A stretch of DNA of 64,000 nt. Origin: Clostridia bacterium (GTDB taxonomy: Bacteria; Bacillota; Clostridia; Oscillospirales; Acutalibacteraceae). The first letter of the stretch is position 1. The number at the start of each line of letters is the position of its first letter. Below are positions 17,016 through 26,240 of the stretch, in pieces. The position numbers were made by a program, and so were the translations under genes. The notes under the pieces are model-generated. The model saw only the letters and a list, made by a program, of their open reading frames with translations. It was not told the DNA's origin and made no database searches. The DNA lies in assembly GCA_024404115.1 (NCBI GenBank), contig JAKSQM010000005.1:62001-126000 (forward strand). Reading direction: 5' to 3'.

Positions 17016-18410
17016 TCAACGGAATTTTTTACAGGTTACCTCACTGGGAGATAACATATAAATTCTATTATTTTTTATTGAAATCTCAGTAACTGAAGTT
17101 TCTGAAGGGATTTCTTCTTTTAATTTGCCGTTACTGTTTTTGAAAAGCATAACAGAATCGGAAGTAAGAACGGCAGTGTATTTATCAGTGCAGAAAACAT
17201 CTTTGATTTCTTTGTTGACGCTTGCTGTGCTGTCCAGCTTTCCACATTTAAAAATCTTGATTGTGCCAAAATTATCGCCACCGAATTTTTTAAGAGCAAC
17301 AGCACTTACTTTATGATTATTGCTGTATTTAAAGAGAATATCGGGTGCAAATTCTTCTGCTTTGCCAAGAGAAGAATTGTCTTTAATATACACCCTGCCA
17401 GTGTTGCTGATAACTGAAATATTGTGAGCGGAATCATACTCAACGCTGACAACTGCACAGCCTTCAAAATCGAAGCAGGCAACGGGTTTGGATGCATCAA
17501 ATTTAAAGATATAAACCTTTGAATTTATCTGAGCATCTTTTGAGCGGATAGTGCTGACCGCCGCAAATTTGCCGTCATCTGAAAGAGTGATGCTTGTTAC
17601 CTTTTCGCCTTTGAATGTGCGGGTGAAAAGCTCTTTTTGATTCTTTTTATAAACATTCAGCACATTTACAGAAGCAGGCTGCTGAACAGCGGCGGCGAAG
17701 TTGCCCTTTTTGCCAATGGCGGCAGAAACAACTGTTCCGTCAAGCTCTTTTTCAAAAACAACCTGTGATTTATTCTGCATCCTTATTTTAGCTGAATCTC
17801 TGTCATAAATCAATACTTTATCGCCTTTTAATTTCACAGCAGGGCTGCCATATTCAATTGGAAGCTCTGAAATGACCTTTGCGCTGGGACTTAAAAGCAC
17901 AGTTTTGTCTTTACTATACACAAAAACATCGTTATCTTCGCAAAAAATCTTCTCTGGAGATTCGCCAGTTGTTTTGTATGGGAAGCCATCACCAGAGCCG
18001 AGGGACTGGAAGAAAACCTTAACATCACTTGTGATAGATGTGAGGGTAACACCGCCGATTGTGCGGGCGGCAATAAAAACAATTGAAATCGCAACAAAAA
18101 AAACAAGGATAATTTTAAGAATTGCCGCTGTGCCTGCTGATGATTTCTGCGCTGATTTTTTGGCTGACCTCTGCGCTTTTTTATTGGCAGGTGCAGGTGA
18201 TTTTTTGACTTCAGCCTGCTGCGGTTTTCTTTCGGGATTCTGCGCTCTTTGCGGAGCTGGTTTTGGCTGAGATGCTTTATTTTTCTGAATAGGTTTTGAA
18301 GCTTTTTCTGCTGGCTTTTTCTTTGATTCAGTTAATTTTTTCTGAGCGATTTTTTCAACATTTTTTAACTGTTTTTTAATTGTTTTTCCTGTTGATTTTT
18401 CTTCTGCCAT
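17016..18410 (-). CDS. DUF5711-type protein: Lys/Pro-rich cytoplasmic tail, one membrane segment, beta-propeller-like domain
   Basis: The first ~110 residues are a Lys/Ala/Pro/Gln-rich basic tail, presumably cytoplasmic. One membrane segment (about 115-135) follows, then about 330 residues of repeated short beta-strand units with hydrophobic/Asp-Gly turns, suggesting a beta-propeller outside the membrane. This matches the DUF5711 family of Oscillospirales, which is usually next to a CvpA gene as here. No catalytic motif is seen. The start is the ATG at 18410, preceded by GGGAAG, just before the truA stop codon. Function is unknown; an envelope scaffold is a guess from shape. Confidence 0.8.
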   Translation of the reverse strand: MAEEKSTGKTIKKQLKNVEKIAQKKLTESKKKPAEKASKPIQKNKASQPKPAPQRAQNPERKPQQAEVKKSPAPANKKAQRSAKKSAQKSSAGTAAILKIILVFFVAISIVFIAARTIGGVTLTSITSDVKVFFQSLGSGDGFPYKTTGESPEKIFCEDNDVFVYSKDKTVLLSPSAKVISELPIEYGSPAVKLKGDKVLIYDRDSAKIRMQNKSQVVFEKELDGTVVSAAIGKKGNFAAAVQQPASVNVLNVYKKNQKELFTRTFKGEKVTSITLSDDGKFAAVSTIRSKDAQINSKVYIFKFDASKPVACFDFEGCAVVSVEYDSAHNISVISNTGRVYIKDNSSLGKAEEFAPDILFKYSNNHKVSAVALKKFGGDNFGTIKIFKCGKLDSTASVNKEIKDVFCTDKYTAVLTSDSVMLFKNSNGKLKEEIPSETSVTEISIKNNRIYMLSPSEVTCKKFR

Positions 18411-18414
18411 TATA

Positions 18415-19158
18415 TCACTTCCCGTAAAAAACTCTGTTAAGATAAAGACCGTGGGGCGGTGCTGTTCTGCCAGCTTTTGCCCTGTCAAGTGAGTCAATTA
18501 TCTGCGGCAAAGAGTCTTTTTCAATTTTGCCTTCGGATATTTCAAGCAGTGTGCCCACTGCAATTCTGACCATATTATATAAAAAGCCGTCTGCTTTTAT
18601 TTTGAAAATGACTTCTTCGTCATTTCGTGTTACAGTGCAATATTCCACTGTTCTGACAGTATCTTCAACACTGCTTTTAGCGGCGCAGAAGCCTTGAAAA
18701 TCGTGCGTTCCGCAAAAATACTGCGCCTGTGAATTGAGCATATCAACATCAATTTCTTTTTTATAGTGGAGGTATCTGCCGTTGCAGAATGGATTTCTCT
18801 GTGGAGAATTCCAGATTTTATAAACATACTCCTTACCTGTGCAGTCATACCTTGCGTGAAAATCATACGGCACCTCAACGCAATTTTTAACGGCAATATC
18901 ATCGGGCAGAACCGCATTCATTGCGCCAACAAAACGGAAAGGATTCAGCTCCTTTTCGGTGCGCATATTGAAGCAGAATTCGTTAGCGTGAACGCCTGCG
19001 TCAGTGCGGCTGCAACCAGTTATATTTTCTCTTTTGCCGAGGATTCTTTCGATACCGTCCTGCACAGCCTGCTGAACAGTTATTCCGTTTGGCTGAACCT
19101 GCCAGCCGTGGTAATCTGTTCCGTCATAGGCAATGGTAACAAGATAATTTTTAAGCAT
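18415..19158 (-). CDS. truA: tRNA pseudouridine(38-40) synthase TruA
   Basis: Converts U38-40 of the anticodon stem to pseudouridine. The catalytic Asp is in GCSRTDAGVHA (about 47-57). The N-terminal IAYDGTDYHGWQVQPNG and C-terminal FKIKADGFLYNMVRIAVGTL are TruA signatures. Length is 247 aa. It begins 2 bases after the ecfT stop. The ecfA-ecfA-ecfT-truA order is a conserved Firmicute block, usually downstream of rplQ, which is absent here. Confidence 0.97.
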   Translation of the reverse strand: MLKNYLVTIAYDGTDYHGWQVQPNGITVQQAVQDGIERILGKRENITGCSRTDAGVHANEFCFNMRTEKELNPFRFVGAMNAVLPDDIAVKNCVEVPYDFHARYDCTGKEYVYKIWNSPQRNPFCNGRYLHYKKEIDVDMLNSQAQYFCGTHDFQGFCAAKSSVEDTVRTVEYCTVTRNDEEVIFKIKADGFLYNMVRIAVGTLLEISEGKIEKDSLPQIIDSLDRAKAGRTAPPHGLYLNRVFYGK

Positions 19159-19159
19159 A

Positions 19160-19975
19160 TTAAACTACCTTTTTAAAATAAATATTGCAGAGGATTATGC
19201 CTGCAAAAATTACCGCAACAACCAAAAGTGCGATAAAATCTTTGAAGCTGAGCTTCATTTTTTTCATTCGTGTTCTGCCCTTGCCGTCAACATAACAGCG
19301 ACATTCCATGGCATCTGCCAGCTCAAATGCGTGCTTGATTGATGAAACAAAAAGCGGAACGATTATTGGAACAAGAGCCTTGACTTTTTCTTTAAGTCCG
19401 CCTGAGTCAAAGTCCGCTCCCCTCGCCTTTTGTGCGTTGGTGATTCTGTCAACCTCATCAACAAGAACAGGGATAAAGCGAAGTGCCAAAGTCATCATCA
19501 TTGTGAGGGTATGAACGGGGATTTTGAAAATTTTTAATGGTGAAAGCAGGCTTTCGATTGCGTCTGTCATCACCGTGGGGGTGGTTGTGTAAGTGAGAAG
19601 CGAGCTGATAATAACAAGGCAGATGATTCTCACAACCATAAAGAAAGCTGTGAACAAGCCTTTTGAGGTGATGTGGAGAAATCTCCACTCAAAAAGAGTT
19701 GTGCCACCTCTGATATAAAAAATATTAAGAACTGCTGTAAAAGCAACGATAATTGCAAGGGGTTTGATGCTTTTCAGCACCATTTTAAGGGGTACACCCG
19801 AAACGAAAATAAGCGCAAATGTAACAGCCACAACAACGGCAATTGAAACAAGGCTTCTGCAAAGGAAAATGCCAACAATCAAAGCCAAAGTCAGCACAAT
19901 TTTCATTCGTGCATCCATTCTGTGTAAGAATGAATTTCCCGGGAAATACTGACCGATTGTAATATCTTTAATCAT
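19160..19975 (-). CDS. ecfT: Energy-coupling factor transporter transmembrane protein EcfT
   Basis: The membrane scaffold of the shared ECF vitamin transporter. It couples the two ATPases encoded just upstream to interchangeable substrate-binding S components encoded elsewhere. It opens with YFPGNSFLHRMDARMK, a family marker, has five to six membrane segments, and carries the coupling-helix motifs with Ala-Arg-Gly (NAQKARGAD and DAMECRCYV, the second an atypical A-x-x-C-R form). Its ATG overlaps the ecfA2 stop codon (ATGA). Confidence 0.96.
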   Translation of the reverse strand: MIKDITIGQYFPGNSFLHRMDARMKIVLTLALIVGIFLCRSLVSIAVVVAVTFALIFVSGVPLKMVLKSIKPLAIIVAFTAVLNIFYIRGGTTLFEWRFLHITSKGLFTAFFMVVRIICLVIISSLLTYTTTPTVMTDAIESLLSPLKIFKIPVHTLTMMMTLALRFIPVLVDEVDRITNAQKARGADFDSGGLKEKVKALVPIIVPLFVSSIKHAFELADAMECRCYVDGKGRTRMKKMKLSFKDFIALLVVAVIFAGIILCNIYFKKVV

Positions 19976-20838
19976 TTTGCCTTGCCCCCTTTCATAAGAC
20001 GGGCAATATCTTCCACCGCTTTATCAACGGTGAAAATCCCGTCTGAAACAGGGAGGCCCTTTTGACGGAGAATTGAGAAAACCTTTGACACCTGCGGAAC
20101 ATTAAGTCCCATTTCTGAAAGCTCCTCTGCTCTTGCAAAAACTTTCTCAGTTTCGTCATACATTGCGACCTTGCCTTTATTCATAACAAGCACTTTTGAG
20201 GCGGCTTTTGCCACATCCTCCATACTGTGTGAAACAAGGATTACAGTGCATCCTGTGCTTTTTCTGAAATTTTCTATCATATTCAACACAGTATCTCTGC
20301 CTTTTGGGTCAAGACCTGCGGTTGGTTCGTCAAGGATAAGCACCTCCGGCTGCATAGCCATAACGCCTGCGATAGCGGCACGGCGTTTTTCACCGCCCGA
20401 AAGCTCAAAGGGTGATTTCATAAGATGCTCTGGTTTAAGACCCACAAATGAAGCGGCAATTGCAACTCGTCTGCGGATTTCCTCTTCCTTGAGCTTCATA
20501 TTTTTGGGGCCGTAAGCAATATCTTTTTCAACAGTTTCTTCAAAAAGCTGATATTCGGGATACTGAAAGCAAAGACCTACCTTGAATTTTGCGGCACGGA
20601 CTGACTTTTTACTTTCCCAGATGCTTTTGCCGTCAATAAGCACATCGCCCTCGCTGGGCTTCATAAGACCGTTGAGGTGCTGAACTAAAGTGCTTTTGCC
20701 AGAGCCAGTATGACCGATAAGACCGATAAAATCGCCTTTTTCAATATCAAAAGATACGTTATCGACCGCCACATGGCAGTGAGGCAAGCCCTCGTTATAT
20801 CTGTGTGTAAGATTCTTAACTGAAATAACTGCTGACAT
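19972..20838 (-). CDS. ecfA2: Energy-coupling factor transporter ATP-binding protein EcfA2
   Basis: The second ATPase of the ECF module. Walker A is in GHTGSGKSTL, the Q-loop in GLCFQYPEYQLFEETV, the signature in ELSGGEKRRAAIAG, Walker B in VLILDEPTAGLD and the switch His in VSHSMEDVA. The start is ATG 20838, which overlaps the ecfA1 stop by one base (TGATG). Longer upstream extensions lie inside ecfA1. It pairs with EcfA1 and EcfT. Confidence 0.95.
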   Translation of the reverse strand: MSAVISVKNLTHRYNEGLPHCHVAVDNVSFDIEKGDFIGLIGHTGSGKSTLVQHLNGLMKPSEGDVLIDGKSIWESKKSVRAAKFKVGLCFQYPEYQLFEETVEKDIAYGPKNMKLKEEEIRRRVAIAASFVGLKPEHLMKSPFELSGGEKRRAAIAGVMAMQPEVLILDEPTAGLDPKGRDTVLNMIENFRKSTGCTVILVSHSMEDVAKAASKVLVMNKGKVAMYDETEKVFARAEELSEMGLNVPQVSKVFSILRQKGLPVSDGIFTVDKAVEDIARLMKGGKAK

Positions 20839-21698
20839 CACACCACCCCCGCTAACCTGAGAATGGCATCGGCACATTCTTTTTCATCAAGAACACTGTA
20901 ATCTATTTTATATCCAAGTTTATTGAGCCTGTATGCAAGCTCTGTTGCCTGCGGAACATCAAGACCAAGTGATTTTATAAGCTCAACATCTTTAAAAATT
21001 TCTCTCGGTGTGCCGTCTGCAACAGCTTTGCCGCTGTTAATAATAAGCACCCTGTCTGCCTTAACGGCTTCGTCCATATAATGAGTTATAAGAATAACTG
21101 TAACGCCCAGTTCATCTCTCAGCATCTTTATGGTTTTCATAACCTCTTCTCTGCCACGGGGGTCAAGCATTGCGGTAGGCTCGTCCATAACAATGCACTC
21201 TGTCTGCATTGCAATTGCGCCTGCGATAGCAACACGCTGTTTCTGACCGCCCGAAAGCTTATGAGGTTCACGGTCTTTAAATTCGTACATTCCAACGGCT
21301 TTGAGGGCATCGTCAACCCTTTTGCGGATTTCAGCAGGCTCAACACCTAAATTTTCGGGGCCGAAAGCCACATCATCCTCAACGATTGTTGCAACAAGCT
21401 GATTATCGGGATTCTGAAAAACCATACCCACTTTTTTGCGGATGTCAATGATTCGCTTTTCATCAGAAGTGGGAATTCCGTCAACAGTAACCTCGCCCTC
21501 GTCGGGGATAACAAGACCATTCATCATTTTTGCGGCGGTGGATTTGCCGCTTCCGTTATGACCTAAAATTGCGATAAACTGACCCTTGGGGATTTCAAAG
21601 GATATGCCTTTAAGAGCAGGCTTGATTCGCTGCCCTGTTTCCTCGTCCACAGTGTAAGAAAAGGTTACATTATTAAATTTTATAAATGCGTTGTCCAT
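20838..21698 (-). CDS. ecfA1: Energy-coupling factor transporter ATP-binding protein EcfA1
   Basis: First ATPase of the ECF module and first gene of this minus-strand unit. Walker A is GHNGSGKST, the Q-loop region FQNPDNQLVATIVEDDVAFGPEN is diagnostic for EcfA1, the signature is [14 protein letters not shown], Walker B CIVMDEPTAMLDP and the switch His THYMDEA. AAAGGAGA precedes the ATG. No clear promoter is seen in the repeat-filled gap upstream. The S components that would define substrates are not in the window. Confidence 0.96.
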   Translation of the reverse strand: MDNAFIKFNNVTFSYTVDEETGQRIKPALKGISFEIPKGQFIAILGHNGSGKSTAAKMMNGLVIPDEGEVTVDGIPTSDEKRIIDIRKKVGMVFQNPDNQLVATIVEDDVAFGPENLGVEPAEIRKRVDDALKAVGMYEFKDREPHKLSGGQKQRVAIAGAIAMQTECIVMDEPTAMLDPRGREEVMKTIKMLRDELGVTVILITHYMDEAVKADRVLIINSGKAVADGTPREIFKDVELIKSLGLDVPQATELAYRLNKLGYKIDYSVLDEKECADAILRLAGVV

Positions 21699-21737
21699 AA
21701 TGTCTCCTTTTCGGTGGGGGTTAGTTTTAATTCAATT

Positions 21738-21761
21738 CGGGAGGAGCAAGCCCCTCCCCTA
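21738..21761. repeat. Short palindromic repeat module B, copy 1
   Basis: GGGAGG, eight bases, CCTCCC, then CCTA: a compact inverted repeat in the gap between ecfA1 and the DUF559 gene. Related modules with the same AGCAAGC core lie at 32041-32066 and 32432-32459. Confidence 0.65.
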
Positions 21762-21782
21762 TGTTCAGCAGAGTGCTGTCTT

Positions 21783-21835
21783 GGCTCCCTCTGACGAGGG
21801 AGCTGGATTTTGCGTAGCAAAAGACTGAGGGAGAG
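21783..21835 (-). repeat. Double-hairpin intergenic repeat, copy 1 (minus orientation)
   Basis: Read on the minus strand: CCCTCAGTC, a hairpin with arms TTTTGC / GCAAAA, TCCA, then a second hairpin GCTCCCTC / GAGGGAGC. The same frame occurs in four other copies in this window. It lies tail-to-head with copy 2. Confidence 0.8.
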
Positions 21836-21867
21836 ATTGTTAAAGCTATCTGATTTGCAGATTTTCT

Positions 21868-21913
21868 ACCCCTCTGTCATCTTGCGATGACATCTCCCCT
21901 GTCAAGGGGCGAC
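21868..21913 (+). repeat. Double-hairpin intergenic repeat, copy 2 (plus orientation)
   Basis: CCCCTCTGTC with arms ATC..GAT (TGTCATC / GATGACA), then CTCCCC TGTCA AGGGG. Almost the same as copy 3 at 32325. It follows the DUF559 gene on the minus strand and may act as its terminator, though there is no long T run. Confidence 0.8.
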
Positions 21914-21933
21914 AGTGAAGATGGTTCGCTGAT

Positions 21934-22311
21934 TCAATCGGTATTTCTTCCTAAAAGCTCTATTCGCTCTTTTACAGTTTCATCAATTTTCTGACATACC
22001 TCATAAAAGTTTTTATCTAAATCTATATTGCAGAATCTGACAACTTTTAGTCCGAGCTTTTCTATCTCATCTGTTCTTATTTTATCACTGATTATTTGTT
22101 TATCTTCATAGTGTCCGCCACCGTCAAGCTCAATCACCAACGAAGCTTTTGCACAATAAAAATCACAAATATAATCTGCTATAAGTTTTTGTCTTTGAAA
22201 TCTTACAGGATAATTCCGCAAAAAATCATACCATAGTTTTCTTTCCCACGGAGTCAAATTTTTTCTGAGAGTTCTTGCAATCTTTAAATTATTTTTATTG
22301 TAATTTATCAT
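21934..22311 (-). CDS. DUF559 family protein (Vsr/restriction-endonuclease-like fold)
   Basis: A 125-aa protein with the DUF559 pattern: RTLRKNLTPWERKLWYDFLRN, RFQRQKLIADYICDFYCAKASLVIELDGGGHY and a closing VVRFCNIDLDKNFYEV. The E and D/Q..K residues in IADYICDFYC..LVIELDGG resemble the PD-(D/E)XK active site of the Vsr-like nuclease fold. Cellular role is unknown. Neither start has a good ribosome site: the ATG at 22311 fits family length, and a GTG at 22338 would overlap the upstream methyltransferase. It ends the der-ruv-glmM unit. Confidence 0.8.
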   Translation of the reverse strand: MINYNKNNLKIARTLRKNLTPWERKLWYDFLRNYPVRFQRQKLIADYICDFYCAKASLVIELDGGGHYEDKQIISDKIRTDEIEKLGLKVVRFCNIDLDKNFYEVCQKIDETVKERIELLGRNTD

Positions 22312-22322
22312 ATAAGATAAGT

Positions 22323-23189
22323 TTAATCTTTCAGCCACATGGCTGATGCACCGCAGGGCAGGTTCATACCTGTATTTTTAACAGGGATGCCGATTTCATC
22401 GCAGGTGAGCTTTCCGCCGTACTTTGGTGAAACGGTGCAGCCAAGGATATACTCCATAACTGACGGTGAAAGACCTGTTGTGTAGGAATTTACAAGCACC
22501 ATCAGCGGGTCATCTGAAAGAACATCTTTGCATATATCAACGAAAGAGTGGACTTCATTTTCAAGCTTCCACACTTCGCCGCCTGGGCCTCTGCCGTATG
22601 ATGGCGGGTCCATAATAATAATATCGTATTTATTCCCTCTGCGGATTTCTCTGCGTACAAATTTTATGCAGTCATCAACTATCCAGCGGACAGGCTTATC
22701 TGCAACGCCAGAAGTGGCGGCATTCTCTTTTGCCCATGCGACCATACCCTTTGAAGCATCAACATGGCACACACTTGCGCCTGCCTTTAAAGCGGCAATT
22801 GTGGCACAGCCTGTGTATGCAAAGAGGTTGAGCACCTTAACGGGGCGACCTGCATTTTTGATAATATCTGACATAAAATCCCAGTTAACAGCCTGCTCTG
22901 GGAAAATGCCTGTGTGCTTGAATCCCATAGGCTTAACATTGAAATTGAGGGATTTATATTTAACGCTCCACGCATCGGGGATTTTTTTATAAGTTTCCCA
23001 TCTTCCTCCGCCAGAATTTGAGCGGAGGTATCTTGCGTGGGCATTCTTCCACAAAGGGTGATTTTTTGGAGTTTTCCATATAACCTGAGGGTCAGGTCTT
23101 ATAAGTATTATATCGCCCCAGCGTTCAAGACGCTCACCGTCCGAACAATCTAAAAGCTCATAATCCTCCCACTGGCAGGCACTGCGCAT
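22323..23189 (-). CDS. Class I SAM-dependent rRNA methyltransferase (RlmI-like)
   Basis: The SAM-binding motif I is VLNLFAYTGCATIAALKAGA. The acidic loop after strand 2 is VCHVDASKGMVAWAKEN, and the catalytic-side motif is DIIIMDPPSYGRGP. The segment GIFPEQAVNWDFM before motif I is typical of the RlmI/RlmK-like 23S rRNA cytosine methyltransferases. Here the N-terminal PUA domain is replaced by a short ~90-residue region. The exact target base cannot be read. The start is ATG 23189 with AAAGGG upstream. It lies 27 bases after glmM. Confidence 0.88.
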   Translation of the reverse strand: MRSACQWEDYELLDCSDGERLERWGDIILIRPDPQVIWKTPKNHPLWKNAHARYLRSNSGGGRWETYKKIPDAWSVKYKSLNFNVKPMGFKHTGIFPEQAVNWDFMSDIIKNAGRPVKVLNLFAYTGCATIAALKAGASVCHVDASKGMVAWAKENAATSGVADKPVRWIVDDCIKFVRREIRRGNKYDIIIMDPPSYGRGPGGEVWKLENEVHSFVDICKDVLSDDPLMVLVNSYTTGLSPSVMEYILGCTVSPKYGGKLTCDEIGIPVKNTGMNLPCGASAMWLKD

Positions 23190-23216
23190 AAAATACACCC
23201 TTTCTGAAAATAAAAA

Positions 23217-24566
23217 TTATATAAGTCTTTCTTTTACTACATCTGCTATCTCTTCGGCAAGTCGCTGAATCTGCTCTTCGTCCTTGCCCTCAAGCATAAC
23301 TCTTACAAGTGGCTCTGTGCCTGATACACGAACAAGCACTCTGCCAGTGTCGCCAAGCTCTTTCTCAGCACAGGCAATAGCCTTTTTGATTTCTTCGTCC
23401 TTATCGTATCTTGCTTTACCCATCTGAGAAACCTTAACATTGATAAGAACCTGTGGATAAACATCCATCTGTGCGGCAAGCTCTGAAAGAGTTTTGCCTG
23501 TACGCTTCATAACTGAAAGAAGCTGAATTGCGGTAAGCTGACCATCGCCTGTTGTGGCATAATCATAAAAAATAACATGACCTGACTGCTCTCCGCCGAT
23601 TTTATATCCGTTGGCTTTCATATTTTCAAGAACGTATCTGTCGCCAACCTTTGTTTTTTCGCAGTTGATGCCACGCTCCTCACAGAATTTGAAGAAGCCC
23701 ATGTTACTCATAACTGTAACAACAGCGGTATCCTTTGAGAGAACTCCTCTCTCTTTCATATCTGCGGCACAGATTGCGATAATCTTATCGCCGTCAACAA
23801 CCTGACCTTTTTCGTCAACAGCCAACATTCTGTCTGCATCACCGTCAAAGGCAAAGCCAACATTACAGTTATGCTCAAGAACAAGGTGCTGAAGTCCTTC
23901 AAGGTGAGTTGAGCCGCACTTACGGTTAATATTAACACCGTTGGGAATTGATGATTTAATGTGAATATCTGCACCTAAATCTGTGAAAAGTTCGGGAGCA
24001 GTAACGCATGATGCGCCGTTTGCGCAGTCAAGGGCTACTTTATACTCTTCAAAAGTGCAGTCAACTGTTTTTTCAAGATGACGGATATAATCGAAAATAG
24101 GCATTTCAGATGTGCGGATTCTGCCAACATCTGCGCCGATTTTAACAGGTGGAACTGTTTTGCCGTCAAGAATGATTTCTTCAATTTTTTCTTCAAGTGC
24201 ATCGGGAAGCTTGAAGCCGTCTTTCTGGAAAATTTTGATTCCGTTATATTCACAGGGGTTATGAGAAGCTGTAATCATAACAGCTGCATCATAATTATAT
24301 TTTTTAACGAGATATGCAACTGCGGGGGTCGGGAGAACGCCTAAGTGCATAACATCCGCACCAACTGAGCAAAGACCTGCTGTAATTGCGGAGCAAAGCA
24401 TATTTGATGAAATTCGTGTGTCCATACCAATCATAACTTTGGGACGCTTAACATTGCCGTCAATAAGCACCATTGCGGCTGCTCTGCCTATCTGCATAGC
24501 AAGTTCACATGTAAGCTCTGAGTTTGCAACGCCTCTTGCGCCGTCAGTTCCGAATAATCTGCCCAT
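23217..24566 (-). CDS. glmM: Phosphoglucosamine mutase GlmM
   Basis: Interconverts glucosamine-6-phosphate and glucosamine-1-phosphate, feeding UDP-GlcNAc for peptidoglycan. The N-terminus MGRLFGTDGARGVAN is diagnostic. The phospho-Ser is in MITASHNPCEYNGIK, the metal loop is AFDGDADRML, the sugar loop is GGEQSGH and the phosphate-binding loop is RVSGTEPLVRVM. Length is 449 aa. AGGTATTTTT precedes the ATG. It lies 24 bases after ruvB in the same direction. Confidence 0.98.
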   Translation of the reverse strand: MGRLFGTDGARGVANSELTCELAMQIGRAAAMVLIDGNVKRPKVMIGMDTRISSNMLCSAITAGLCSVGADVMHLGVLPTPAVAYLVKKYNYDAAVMITASHNPCEYNGIKIFQKDGFKLPDALEEKIEEIILDGKTVPPVKIGADVGRIRTSEMPIFDYIRHLEKTVDCTFEEYKVALDCANGASCVTAPELFTDLGADIHIKSSIPNGVNINRKCGSTHLEGLQHLVLEHNCNVGFAFDGDADRMLAVDEKGQVVDGDKIIAICAADMKERGVLSKDTAVVTVMSNMGFFKFCEERGINCEKTKVGDRYVLENMKANGYKIGGEQSGHVIFYDYATTGDGQLTAIQLLSVMKRTGKTLSELAAQMDVYPQVLINVKVSQMGKARYDKDEEIKKAIACAEKELGDTGRVLVRVSGTEPLVRVMLEGKDEEQIQRLAEEIADVVKERLI

Positions 24567-24590
24567 AAAAATACCTCCGTAAAAATTTAT

Positions 24591-25619
24591 TTAAAATAAC
24601 TTTTGCTGACCAGGCATCTGATAACCCATATGTCTGTAACCAGCAGGGGTAACGCATCTGCCTCTCGGTGTTCGTGAAAGGAAGCCAATCTGCATAAGAT
24701 AAGGCTCATAAACATCCTCGATTGTTACTGATTCCTCACCGATTGCGGCGGCGATTGTTTCAAGACCAACGGGGCCGCCATTGTAATTTTTAATCATACA
24801 GGTGAGCAACATTCTGTCTATAGAGTCAAGACCCAAGGGGTCAATTTCCATCTTTTCAAGTGCCATATTAGCGGTGGCATCTGTGATGATTCCGTTGCCA
24901 AGCACCTGAGCAAAATCTCTTGAACGCTTTAAAAGGCGGTTGGCAATTCGTGGTGTTCCTCGTGAGCGTGAAGCAATTTCCATTGCGCCCTGCTCGTCTG
25001 TTTCAACACCTAAGATGCCTGCGCTTCGTTTAACGATTTTTGCAAGCTCCTCGGGAGTGTAAAGCTCAAGGCGAAGAACAACACCGAAACGATCTCTCAA
25101 AGGTGCGCTCAGCTGACCTGCCCTTGTGGTTGCGCCAACAAGAGTGAAATGGGGAAGGTCGATTCTGATACTTCTTGCAGAAGGACCCTGACCGATAATG
25201 ATGTCAAGAGCATTATCCTCCATTGCAGGGTAGAGAATTTCTTCAACCTGCCTGTTCATACGGTGAATTTCGTCAATGAAAAGCACATCGCCCTCATTGA
25301 GATTTGTAAGAAGTGCGGCTAAATCCTTTGGCTTTTCAATAGCGGGGCCAGAGGTAAGGCGGAAATTAACGCCCATTTCGTTGGCAATAATGCCAGCAAG
25401 GGTTGTTTTGCCAAGACCCGGAGGGCCGTAAAGCAAAACATGGTCGAGGGATTCGCCTCTGTTTCTTGCCGCTTCAATATAAACTGATAAATTTTCTTTA
25501 ACCTTTTCCTGACCGATATAGTCAGCAAGGGTATGAGGGCGAAGCTGTAACTCAATATCAGAATCTGCACTGCCCGAATATTCGGGGGCAACGATTCGGT
25601 TTTCGTAATCGGTTTCCAT
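24591..25619 (-). CDS. ruvB: Holliday junction branch migration ATPase RuvB
   Basis: Hexameric AAA+ motor that drives branch migration of Holliday junctions. Walker A is [14 protein letters not shown], Walker B LFIDEIHR, sensor I VGATTRAG, with the arginine finger in the LRDRFG region, and a C-terminal winged helix ending in [13 protein letters not shown]. Length is 342 aa. It lies 21 bases after ruvA and completes a ruvC-ruvA-ruvB set. Confidence 0.98.
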   Translation of the reverse strand: METDYENRIVAPEYSGSADSDIELQLRPHTLADYIGQEKVKENLSVYIEAARNRGESLDHVLLYGPPGLGKTTLAGIIANEMGVNFRLTSGPAIEKPKDLAALLTNLNEGDVLFIDEIHRMNRQVEEILYPAMEDNALDIIIGQGPSARSIRIDLPHFTLVGATTRAGQLSAPLRDRFGVVLRLELYTPEELAKIVKRSAGILGVETDEQGAMEIASRSRGTPRIANRLLKRSRDFAQVLGNGIITDATANMALEKMEIDPLGLDSIDRMLLTCMIKNYNGGPVGLETIAAAIGEESVTIEDVYEPYLMQIGFLSRTPRGRCVTPAGYRHMGYQMPGQQKLF

Positions 25620-25640
25620 TTAAACGCACCTCTTTTTCTT

Positions 25641-26237
25641 TTATATAAGTGATTTGAGAGCGAGCCTTATAAGCTCCTCAACAGGAAGATTTCTGTCAAG
25701 CTTATTGATTGCGCCTGCCGCCTCTGAACGGCTGTAGCCAAGCATAACGAGAGCTTCAATAGCCTCTGAGCAATTGCCCGAAGCGGTGGGAGAAGCAAAT
25801 ACGCTGTCTGCCGCAAGGGACTCTGAAGCAATGCTTTTTGAAAGCTTATCTTTAAGCTCAAGGACAACTCTCTGTGCAAGCTTGGGGCCTACTCCCTGTG
25901 CCTTTGTGATTGATTTAACATCACCCGAAGCAACGCAGAGAGCTAACTGGTCGGGTGAAAGCTGTGAAAGAATGGCAAGAGCCGCCTTGGGGCCTACACC
26001 CGAAACAGAAATGAGCTGTTTGAAGCACTGCAGCTCCTGCTGGGTATAAAAGCCGAAAAGCTCCATAGCATCCTCCCTCACATTGAGGTAGGTGTATAGA
26101 GTAACCTCTTCGCCTGTTTTGCCGATTTTTGAAAGGGTGTTGAGCGTTGTCATACAACGGAAAGCGATTCCACCGCACTGAATGGCGGCGAAGCTCTCTT
26201 CAATTGCAACAACCTTGCCTGTTACGGAATAAAACAT
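25641..26237 (-). CDS. ruvA: Holliday junction branch migration protein RuvA
   Basis: Tetrameric junction-binding subunit of RuvAB. It starts MFYSVTGKVVAIEE (OB fold), carries helix-hairpin-helix motifs around LISVSGVGPKAALAILS and ITKAQGVGPKLAQRVVLELKDK, and ends with domain III (EAIEALVMLGYSRSEA), which contacts RuvB. Length is 198 aa. It starts 3 bases after ruvC ends. Confidence 0.97.
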   Translation of the reverse strand: MFYSVTGKVVAIEESFAAIQCGGIAFRCMTTLNTLSKIGKTGEEVTLYTYLNVREDAMELFGFYTQQELQCFKQLISVSGVGPKAALAILSQLSPDQLALCVASGDVKSITKAQGVGPKLAQRVVLELKDKLSKSIASESLAADSVFASPTASGNCSEAIEALVMLGYSRSEAAGAINKLDRNLPVEELIRLALKSLI

Positions 26238-26240
26238 AAT

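Noticed and set aside
21699-21933. Tail of an insertion sequence or prophage
   Set aside because: No transposase or integrase remnant is readable in any frame; the sequence is fully explained by short palindromic repeat modules.
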